A stretch of DNA of 8,652 nt, taken from an uncultured Christensenella sp. (GTDB lineage: Bacteria; Bacillota; Clostridia; Christensenellales; Borkfalkiaceae). Positions 1 through 4,674 of the stretch are shown here, one piece after another. The position numbers and the translations under genes are program-made. The stretch's first letter is position 1. Each line of letters opens with the position of its first letter. The stretch lies in the NCBI GenBank assembly GCA_910586365.1, contig CAJUGP010000013.1, forward strand, positions 9,204 to 17,855, read 5' to 3'. The notes below the pieces were generated by a model that was given only the letters and a program-made list of their open reading frames with translations, made no database searches and was not told the origin of the DNA.

Positions 1-190
1 CCCCCTGCTCACTTCGTTCGCCTTCCCCCCTTTTACAAGGGGGGCTTTTACCTTATTTGTCCCCCTCACTTCGTTCGCCTTTCCCCTTTCACAAGGGGGG
101 CTTTTACCTTATTTGTCCCCCTCACTTCGTTCGCCTTTCCCCTTCCACAAGTGGGGCTTTCACTTATTTGTCCCCCTTGTGTAAAGGGGG
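1..190. repeat. Tandem array of ~56-base palindrome-bearing repeat units
   Basis: Three head-to-tail copies start at about 1, 61 and 117 (lengths about 60, 56 and 55). Each begins with a C-run, then CTCACTTCGTTCGCC, then a hairpin core of C-run-TT, a short loop and AA-G-run, and ends CTTATTTGT. The cores lie at about 25-44, 83-98 and 139-156. A fourth, diverged palindrome at 172-190 (CCCCCTT, loop, AAGGGGG) continues into G-rich sequence. The array may start before base 1. It lies between genes and codes for nothing convincing. It resembles the REP/MITE-like intergenic palindromes common in bacterial genomes, but I cannot assign it to a named family. The short plus-strand reading frame through it is an artefact of the repeat. 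Confidence 0.8.
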
Positions 191-261
191 ATTAAGGGGG
201 ATTGTCTTGCCCCTATATCCCCCCGTTTCCAAAAAAAGGGGTAAGCCGATAAATTGATAAA

Positions 262-291
262 CCCGCGGTAAATATACCGCGGGCAGTTTTA
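262..291. terminator. Probable intrinsic terminator hairpin
   Basis: CCCGCGGTA (262-270) pairs perfectly with TACCGCGGG (275-283) around an AATA loop. On the plus strand it is followed by CAGTTTTATTTTT. On the minus strand it is followed by TTTATCAATTTAT. It could therefore end minus-strand transcripts of the tadA operon, whose last stop codon is about 155 bases away, or a plus-strand transcript entering from the left. The U-tract is better on the plus side. The stem is certain; its direction of action is not. Confidence 0.55.
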
Positions 292-332
292 TTTTTGCCG
301 GAAACGCAACCGCACCCCCGACTTACATTTAT

Positions 333-360
333 ACTATACCCCGCCGCCGGCACGGTTCAA
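333..360 (-). promoter_or_regulatory. Possible leftward sigma-A-type promoter
   Basis: Read on the minus strand, TTGAAC (355-360) and TATAGT (333-338) are separated by 16 bases, the same spacing as in the two convincing promoters near 3130-3195. The spacer is very GC-rich, which weakens the case. A transcript from here would start near 326 and soon meet the 262-283 hairpin, so any product would be a short RNA or a leader of a gene to the left of the window. No ORF follows immediately: the first ATG is followed at once by TAA. Confidence 0.3.
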
Positions 361-437
361 ACACAAAAACACAACTTTCATAAACTTCACGCAACCGACA
401 CCGTTCCCCGTCCGTACAGGCGAAAAAACCTTTCCCT

Positions 438-905
438 TTAATTCTTCGTTTTCTTCCCTTTTTCTCTTGCGCGCATTTCGGAAAAGAACGAAGAGAGCAC
501 CTCGGCGCACTCCTTCTCTAAAATACCGCCCGTCACTTCCACGCTGTGGTTGAGCAAATTGGCGTTGGCAAGCTCGTTCGTCAGCGAACGCCCCTTTGCC
601 TCGTACGCGCCGAAATACACTTTATCGATCCGCGCGTTCAGAATAGCGCCCATGCACATGGGGCAGGGTTCGAGCGTGATATAGATCTCGCTTTCGGGCA
701 GCCGCCACGAACGCAGTTTTTTGCATGCTTTTTCGATCGCGCGCACCTCGGCATGCGCAGTAGCCATTTGCAAACGGGTACGCAGATTATAACCCTTTCC
801 GATTATTTTTCCGCGATACACCACAACCGCGCCGATGGGCACTTCGCCCTTTTTTTTGGCTTTCTGCGCCTGCGCCAACGCCTCGCGCATGAATTTTTCT
901 TCCAT
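438..905 (-). CDS. tadA: tRNA-specific adenosine deaminase TadA
   Basis: This 155-residue cytidine-deaminase-fold enzyme converts the wobble adenosine-34 of tRNA-Arg(ACG) to inosine in the cytoplasm. It shows the family's full catalytic set: the zinc ligand and proton shuttle in TAHAE (His51, Glu53) and the second zinc site in PCPMC (Cys81, Cys84). The N-terminal helix and the EVPIGAVVV strand are also typical. The length is normal, with a lysine-rich tail (KGKKTKN). The ATG start is supported by GGAAGGA 7 bases upstream, inside the end of the M14 gene, and lies one base after that gene's stop codon, so translation is probably coupled. It is the last gene of the minus-strand operon. The residue before THAE-type motifs is often an Asp-Pro pair; here it reads QMATAHAE, a minor variation that I do not think changes the assignment. 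Confidence 0.95.
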   Translation of the reverse strand: MEEKFMREALAQAQKAKKKGEVPIGAVVVYRGKIIGKGYNLRTRLQMATAHAEVRAIEKACKKLRSWRLPESEIYITLEPCPMCMGAILNARIDKVYFGAYEAKGRSLTNELANANLLNHSVEVTGGILEKECAEVLSSFFSEMRAREKGKKTKN

Positions 906-906
906 A

Positions 907-1713
907 TCAGAATCCTTCCGTAAATTCCGCCAACGCTTCCCCGCAGCGCAGAATCAATCCCGAAACGCTTTCTCTTCCGAGCGGGTGCGTTAACTTGTCG
1001 CTGCCCGCTTCCACGGTGAACGCGGGAATTTTTAATTTTTCGACGCACCAATCCTTATAGCCGCCCGCCGAAAAAGGCGTTTCGATTAAAGGATACCCCG
1101 TGCTCTTGCTCAGAATCTTAGCAAGCCGCTTGTCGCGCATGGCACGCCGCCCCGTCTGAAAAAACTTCCAATAAATTTCTTCGCCCTTCGTGTGCCAGCT
1201 GATCGTATAAGCGGGCGAAACTTTTTTGGTAAATTCGACGAGCGCGCGGCTCTCGGGCGCGGAGTGCGGAAACGGACCGACGTAACCCTGCGGCGCGGGA
1301 CTCCTTCTATTTCCCCTGCCCATTCCCCAACGCGCGTCGAAATTGACGTTGAGGTCGACGGCTTCGATATTCGACTTATACAGTCTGTAATCGCCGCCGA
1401 TTTTATAAAGCAGCTCGCGCCGCTCTTCGCTCACGCTGTCCATACCGATTTCGGAAAGCAGCGCGCCGTCGGGATTGACGAGCGGAACGATCCAAACGCC
1501 CCCGCGCGGAACTCCTCTGCCGATATGATGCAAGGCAAGCAGCGCCGTCGCCCATTCGCGCGCGTGCATGGCGTATTGACTGATCCCGACGGGAAATTCG
1601 TGCGACCCGACAAAGAAAGCAAACAGTTCGCGCCCTTCGCAGGAAGTACCGATTACCGTTTTTTCGCCCCGATAATTTTCGTAAAATCTTTTTACTTCTT
1701 CATAAACGTTCAC
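907..1713 (-). CDS. M14-family zinc carboxypeptidase, probably a cytoplasmic muropeptide/peptide hydrolase
   Basis: A 268-residue protein with the M14 metallocarboxypeptidase pattern: zinc ligands His50 and Glu53 in MHAREW, third ligand His174 in SWHTKG, and the catalytic glutamate Glu235 in FTVEAG. NPDG (80-83), DLNVNFDARW (120-129) and the SAPESRAL segment also match the family. The usual NRNF substrate-binding pair reads NVNF here, so the arginine is replaced by valine. There is no signal peptide or membrane segment, so it probably acts in the cytoplasm. M14 enzymes of this type include MpaA and gamma-D-glutamyl-diamino acid endopeptidases that trim recycled cell-wall peptides; that substrate is inference. 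The start is GTG: an in-frame TGA lies two codons upstream and no other in-frame start is nearby. The gene sits between rlmH (23 bases upstream) and tadA (1 base downstream). Confidence 0.85.
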   Translation of the reverse strand: MNVYEEVKRFYENYRGEKTVIGTSCEGRELFAFFVGSHEFPVGISQYAMHAREWATALLALHHIGRGVPRGGVWIVPLVNPDGALLSEIGMDSVSEERRELLYKIGGDYRLYKSNIEAVDLNVNFDARWGMGRGNRRSPAPQGYVGPFPHSAPESRALVEFTKKVSPAYTISWHTKGEEIYWKFFQTGRRAMRDKRLAKILSKSTGYPLIETPFSAGGYKDWCVEKLKIPAFTVEAGSDKLTHPLGRESVSGLILRCGEALAEFTEGF

Positions 1714-1732
1714 CTTTCATTCTATGAAAGGT
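1712..1732 (-). promoter_or_regulatory. Hairpin covering the start codon of the M14 gene
   Basis: On the minus strand ACCTTTCAT (1724-1732) pairs perfectly over 9 bp with ATGAAAGGT (1712-1720), leaving a 3-base loop. The right arm includes the AAAGG ribosome-binding sequence and the first two bases of the GTG start. The hairpin begins 5 bases after the rlmH stop codon and has no U-tract on the minus strand, so it does not look like a terminator. A stem here could limit initiation of the M14 protein unless ribosomes finishing rlmH open it. That role is inference. Confidence 0.5.
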
Positions 1733-1736
1733 TTTC

Positions 1737-2171
1737 TTATTTGTGATATTCCGCGCCAGCATTGATCATAAACGCGCGGTAAATCTGTTCGAGCAGAATA
1801 ACGCGCATTAACTGATGCGGAAACGTCATTTGGGAAAAAGAAACCAAACGGGCGTCCGCTTTCACGCTTTCGTGCAAGCCGCAGGAAGAGCCGATCACGA
1901 AGGTCATCTCCGCGCCGCTGTCGCAAACAGATTTGATTTCCGCTGCAAATTCCTCGGAAGTCCGCTGTTTTCCCTCAACGGCAAGCACGAACGTGCGTCC
2001 GCGCAGGTGTTTTACGATCTCTTCCGCTTCCTGCGCAAGCGTAGCCCGTTCGGGCAGCTCGCAAATTTCGAGCTTGCAAAACCGCGATAACCGTTTGCAG
2101 TACTCCGCCGCCGCCTCTTTGAGATAACTTTCTTTTAATTTTCCCACGCACACAAGCCGCGCCTTAACCAT
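1737..2171 (-). CDS. rlmH: 23S rRNA (pseudouridine1915-N3)-methyltransferase RlmH
   Basis: RlmH is a small SPOUT-class, SAM-dependent enzyme that methylates pseudouridine 1915 in helix 69 of 23S rRNA, acting on assembled 70S ribosomes. The 144-residue product is slightly shorter than the usual 155-160. It carries the family marks: N-terminal VCVGKLKESYLKEA, the SAM-loop region FVIGSSCGLHESV, and the C-terminal trefoil-knot signature FPHQLMRVILLEQIYRAF ending in EYHK, which supplies the conserved Tyr-His at the active site. The ATG start overlaps the last 8 bases of the upstream CPBP protease gene, and only a weak GGGG element lies about 11 bases upstream, so translation is probably coupled. 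RlmH is a near-universal bacterial gene and a reliable anchor for this locus. Confidence 0.96.
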   Translation of the reverse strand: MVKARLVCVGKLKESYLKEAAAEYCKRLSRFCKLEICELPERATLAQEAEEIVKHLRGRTFVLAVEGKQRTSEEFAAEIKSVCDSGAEMTFVIGSSCGLHESVKADARLVSFSQMTFPHQLMRVILLEQIYRAFMINAGAEYHK

Positions 2172-3123
2172 TCGGCAGAAACCCCGTTATGAAATAAGCG
2201 ATCCACTCGATCGCAAACACCGTGATGCCGATCGCCGCCGCAAAGAAAAAGAGCGCGGCGTGCTTCGTTTTCCCCTTTTGCGCGTTGCGTTTATCGAAAA
2301 AGACGAAAAACGCCGCCGTTCCGATCAAGCACAGCGCGGAAAGCACGAGAAGCGCGATAAACCAACCCTGCGGCATAATATCGGGGAACGACCAATTATC
2401 GCCGTGAACGGGCGCGTAAACCGCTTGCAGAACGAGCGTAAGCGCGTTATTCGCAAAGTGCGCGAACATTGTGGGAAACACGCTGCCCGACCGCAGCGCG
2501 ATTAGCGCATAGCACATGCCGCAAACGAATTGATAAAGGGTCTGCTCGGGGTTATGGTGAAAAAGCGAAAACAGCGCGCCCGATAAAACGACGCTCACCC
2601 CGATTCCCCAACCGCTTTCGTACATCTGTTTGGCAAGGATCCCGCGCATCAGCGTTTCCTCGAACAAGGCGGGCAGAACGGCGATCACGAGAATGGCGGG
2701 CAGTAGATTCCACCCCGTAAGCGACGGAAGAGAAATGCCCTGCTGTTGATAGCCGAACAGCTCCAAAAACGCGATAAAATATCCGTTTAAGCCGTTGAGC
2801 GAAAAAATCAGCCCGAACTGCATGAGCGCCGCCAAGACGAAGTAATACCATTTGCAGCCGCAATAGGTCTTTTTCAGCGAAACGCGGCTGCGCCGAAAAT
2901 AAAGCGCGGCGGTGATACCGAACCCGATCTGCGGCAGCAAAAAGCTGCAATAGAGATACCAATCCTCTTTTTCGTGTTCGCCGCCGATCACCGTCAGCAC
3001 GATGACGAATAAAAACGACAGCAGCACGGGCAAAACCGCGCTCAGCGAATACGAAATCCCCGCTTCTTTGAGCGCGCGCAGCCGAAACTGTTCTTGCGTT
3101 AATTGTGCCGTCTGTTTTTCCAT
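2164..3123 (-). CDS. CPBP-family intramembrane glutamic protease
   Basis: A 319-residue multi-pass membrane protein of the CPBP (Abi/CAAX-prenyl-protease-related, Rce1-like) family. The catalytic motifs are complete and in order: EETLMR (Glu155-Glu156...Arg160), F-x3-H (Phe185...His189) and H-x3-N (His222...Asn226). Hydrophobic segments lie at about 24-46, 58-75, 95-120, 140-154, 173-190, 196-230, 255-276 and 289-315. The short N-terminus is charged and cytoplasmic. Bacterial members act in bacteriocin immunity, protein maturation or signalling; nothing in this neighbourhood fixes the substrate. It is the first gene of the minus-strand operon and overlaps rlmH by 8 bases. Its ATG lies only 6 bases from a consensus -10 box, and there is no ribosome-binding site, so the message is probably leaderless. 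Methionine 1 is the only sensible start. Confidence 0.9.
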   Translation of the reverse strand: MEKQTAQLTQEQFRLRALKEAGISYSLSAVLPVLLSFLFVIVLTVIGGEHEKEDWYLYCSFLLPQIGFGITAALYFRRSRVSLKKTYCGCKWYYFVLAALMQFGLIFSLNGLNGYFIAFLELFGYQQQGISLPSLTGWNLLPAILVIAVLPALFEETLMRGILAKQMYESGWGIGVSVVLSGALFSLFHHNPEQTLYQFVCGMCYALIALRSGSVFPTMFAHFANNALTLVLQAVYAPVHGDNWSFPDIMPQGWFIALLVLSALCLIGTAAFFVFFDKRNAQKGKTKHAALFFFAAAIGITVFAIEWIAYFITGFLPNG

Positions 3124-3129
3124 AGCATT

Positions 3130-3157
3130 ATTATACAGGAATTTTCTGAAAATTCAA
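3130..3157 (-). promoter_or_regulatory. Promoter of the CPBP-rlmH-M14-tadA operon
   Basis: On the minus strand TTGAAT (3152-3157) and a perfect TATAAT (3130-3135) are separated by 16 bases. The six bases AATGCT then lead straight into the ATG at 3123. Transcription starting 7 bases after the -10 would begin on the start codon itself, so no leader or Shine-Dalgarno sequence is possible. The AT-rich surroundings differ from the GC-rich coding DNA on either side. Confidence 0.75.
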
Positions 3158-3167
3158 AATAAAAAAC

Positions 3168-3195
3168 TTGCTTTTATCGAAATATGTTTTATAAT
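3168..3195 (+). promoter_or_regulatory. Promoter of the fumarase pair
   Basis: TTGCTT (3168-3173), a 16-base spacer and a perfect TATAAT (3190-3195) are followed by AATGTT and then the ATG at 3202. The arrangement mirrors the divergent promoter at 3130-3157, including the 6-base gap to the start codon. The -35 boxes of the two promoters are only 10 bases apart, so one bound regulator could affect both. I see no clear operator palindrome between them. Confidence 0.75.
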
Positions 3196-3201
3196 AATGT
3201 T

Positions 3202-4038
3202 ATGAGAAAGATCAACACACAGGAAATTGCTGATTGCGTTTACCGTTTGGCGCGCAAAGCGGCGCTCGAACTGACGCCCTCGTGCCGCAAGGCGATCGCA
3301 AAGGCGCGCGACGCGGAACAAGGCGCGGCGCGCTTCGCGCTCGACTGCATTCTCGAAAACGAACGGACGGCGCAGCGGGAACACATGCCCGTCTGCCAAG
3401 ACACGGGCATGGCGGTCGTTTTGCTCGAAATCGGGCAGGAGATTTTATTGACGGGCGTCCCTCTTACGGACGCCGTAAACGACGGCGTGCGGCGCGCTTA
3501 CCGCGACGGAAATCTGCGCAAAAGCATCTGCGACCCGTTGACGCGCGTCAATACAGGCGACAATACCCCCGCCCATATGCATATCGACATCATTGAAGGC
3601 GATAAAATCGCCGTTCGCTTTCTCCCTAAGGGCTTCGGCAGCGAGAACATGAGCCGACTTTATATGCTCACGCCCGCGCAGGGACGCGAAGGCATTCTGA
3701 ACGCGATCACGGAAACGGTACAGATCGCAGGTTCGCGCCCCTGTCCGCCCGTCTACGTCGGCGTAGGCATCGGCGGCGCGTTCGACAGCTGCGCCCTGCT
3801 CGCCAAAAAAGCGCTGTTGCGCGAGGTCGGCAGCGTAAACGATCGAAGCGACGTCGCCGCGATCGAAAAAGAAGCGCTCGAAAGAATCAACCGTTCCGAC
3901 ATCGGCGCGCAGGGGTTCGGGGGGAAGGTCACCGCGCTGGGCGTATCGTGCGAAATCGCGCCCACGCATATCGCGGGGTTGCCCGTCGCCGTCAACATTC
4001 AATGCCACTGCGTGCGCTGCCAACAGGAGATCTTATGA
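3202..4038 (+). CDS. Class I (Fe-S) fumarate hydratase / tartrate dehydratase, alpha subunit
   Basis: This 278-residue product is the N-terminal, cluster-binding half of a two-subunit class I fumarase, which interconverts fumarate and malate using an oxygen-sensitive [4Fe-4S] cluster. The three expected cluster cysteines are present: Cys65 in PVCQDTGM, Cys181 in SRPCPPV and Cys268 in NIQCHC. Other family signatures are KGFGSENMSRL, MLTPAQG and GVGIGGAFD. The reading frame also contains an ATG at 3184, but that codon lies upstream of the -10 box. MRKINTQEIADCV from 3202 is a normal family N-terminus, so I chose 3202. There is no Shine-Dalgarno sequence, consistent with a leaderless mRNA. The beta-subunit gene overlaps by 4 bases. 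Fumarase is favoured over L-tartrate dehydratase (TtdA) only because it is commoner; sequence alone does not decide. Confidence 0.92.
   Translation: MRKINTQEIADCVYRLARKAALELTPSCRKAIAKARDAEQGAARFALDCILENERTAQREHMPVCQDTGMAVVLLEIGQEILLTGVPLTDAVNDGVRRAYRDGNLRKSICDPLTRVNTGDNTPAHMHIDIIEGDKIAVRFLPKGFGSENMSRLYMLTPAQGREGILNAITETVQIAGSRPCPPVYVGVGIGGAFDSCALLAKKALLREVGSVNDRSDVAAIEKEALERINRSDIGAQGFGGKVTALGVSCEIAPTHIAGLPVAVNIQCHCVRCQQEIL
4025..4030 (+). promoter_or_regulatory. Ribosome-binding site deciding the beta-subunit start
   Basis: AGGAGA lies 4 bases before the ATG at 4035. It is a strong site inside the end of the alpha-subunit gene and supports this start rather than an in-frame ATG at 3948, which would give an unrelated-looking 29-residue extension read from alpha-subunit codons. 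It contrasts with the missing ribosome site of the alpha subunit. Confidence 0.8.
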
Positions 4039-4559
4039 AAAAAATCACGCTTCCCCTTTCCGAACAGGACGCCGCATCGCTCCGCGCGGGCGACAGCGTG
4101 CTGCTTTCGGGCACGATATACACCGCGCGCGACTGCGCGCACAAGCGGCTGTTCGCGCTGCTCGACGAAGGCGCGCCGCTCCCCTTCGACCTTCATAACG
4201 CCGTGATCTATTATGCAGGACCCTGCCCCGCCCCCGAAGGAAAAGCCTGCGGGAGCTGCGGACCGACCACTTCCGCCCGCATGAACGCTTTTGCGCCCCG
4301 TTTGCTCGACGCGGGACTCGGCGGCATGATCGGAAAAGGCGAAATGAGCGAAGAAGTCGGGCAGGCGCTCGTCCGCAACAAACGCGTGTATTTCGCCGCG
4401 ATCGGCGGCGCGGGCGCGCTTTACGGTAACGCGATCGTGTCGAGCGAGTGCGTCGCCTTCCCCGATCTGCTGAGCGAAGCCGTTTACCGCATGGAAATAA
4501 AAGATTTTCCGCTCGTCGTCGCCTACGACCGCTACGGAAACAGCATCTACCGCCGATAA
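4035..4559 (+). CDS. Class I (Fe-S) fumarate hydratase / tartrate dehydratase, beta subunit
   Basis: This 174-residue product is the C-terminal half of the two-subunit class I hydro-lyase and pairs with the alpha subunit encoded immediately upstream. Family features are SGTIYTARDCAHKRL (25-39), PFDLHNAVIYYAGPCP (50-65), the GPTTSARM segment (76-83), IGKGEMSEE (99-107), and the C-terminal block from YFAAIGGAGALY to EIKDFPLVVAYD with the final GNSIY. These line up with TtdB/FumB-type beta subunits, and the length is in the usual range. ATGA overlap with the alpha gene suggests equimolar, coupled translation. Compared with common homologues it has extra cysteines (Cys34, Cys64, Cys72, Cys75), the last two in KACGSCGP. 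Their role is unknown and they are not the canonical cluster ligands. A strong terminator follows 11 bases after the stop codon. Confidence 0.93.
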   Translation: MKKITLPLSEQDAASLRAGDSVLLSGTIYTARDCAHKRLFALLDEGAPLPFDLHNAVIYYAGPCPAPEGKACGSCGPTTSARMNAFAPRLLDAGLGGMIGKGEMSEEVGQALVRNKRVYFAAIGGAGALYGNAIVSSECVAFPDLLSEAVYRMEIKDFPLVVAYDRYGNSIYRR

Positions 4560-4570
4560 CAAAACAACAA

Positions 4571-4605
4571 ACCCCCTTCCGCCGTGCGGAAGGGGGTTGT
4601 TTTTT
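4571..4605 (+). terminator. Intrinsic terminator of the fumarase pair
   Basis: A perfect 12-bp stem (4571-4582 with 4586-4597, arms ACCCCCTTCCGC and GCGGAAGGGGGT) encloses a CGT loop and is followed by TGTTTTTT. It ends the plus-strand fumarase transcript. Read on the minus strand it is also followed by a T-rich run (TGTTGTTTTGTT), so it may back up the next terminator in the other direction. Confidence 0.9.
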
Positions 4606-4611
4606 AGTAAT

Positions 4612-4645
4612 AAAAAATTATCCCCGCACTTTCGTGCGGGGATAA
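4612..4645 (-). terminator. Intrinsic terminator of the giant surface-protein gene
   Basis: On the minus strand TTATCCCCGCAC and GTGCGGGGATAA form a perfect 12-bp stem (4634-4645 with 4618-4629) closed by a GAAA tetraloop, followed by TTTTTTA. It begins 30 bases after the stop codon of the large gene. It stands back to back with the fumarase terminator, insulating the two convergent units. Confidence 0.9.
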
Positions 4646-4674
4646 CCTTTTTCGGTTCGTCCGATCAGTCTGAA

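Larger units (their letters stand above)
191..437. other. Non-coding intergenic stretch
   Basis: No reading frame here has a ribosome site or recognisable product. Just after the array, GGGGGAT near 195 can pair with ATCCCCC near 219-227, which may be a decayed repeat copy. The rest holds a 9-bp hairpin (262-283) and a promoter-like pair of hexamers on the minus strand (333-360). I looked for an SRP RNA, which often neighbours tadA in Firmicutes, and did not find its conserved GGAAGGAAGCA-type apical motif on either strand. Confidence 0.5.

Noticed and set aside
1..190. CRISPR array
   Set aside because: The units are contiguous near-copies with no unique spacers of even length between them, and no cas gene is present.
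57..257. A 66-residue plus-strand frame over the left array
   Set aside because: It simply translates the tandem palindromic units, is Pro/Leu/Ser-rich, and has no ribosome-binding site or resemblance to a protein family.
284..437. SRP RNA (ffs) gene beside tadA
   Set aside because: The conserved apical-loop sequence and a long hairpin fold are absent on both strands.
3184..3201. The ATG at 3184 as the start of the fumarase alpha subunit
   Set aside because: It lies upstream of the TATAAT at 3190-3195, has no ribosome site, and adds six residues (MFYNNV) not expected in the family; 3202 fits better.
3948..4034. An extended N-terminus for the fumarase beta subunit from the ATG at 3948
   Set aside because: The 29 extra residues are an out-of-frame reading of alpha-subunit codons, while the ATG at 4035 has AGGAGA at good spacing and gives a typical beta-subunit N-terminus.
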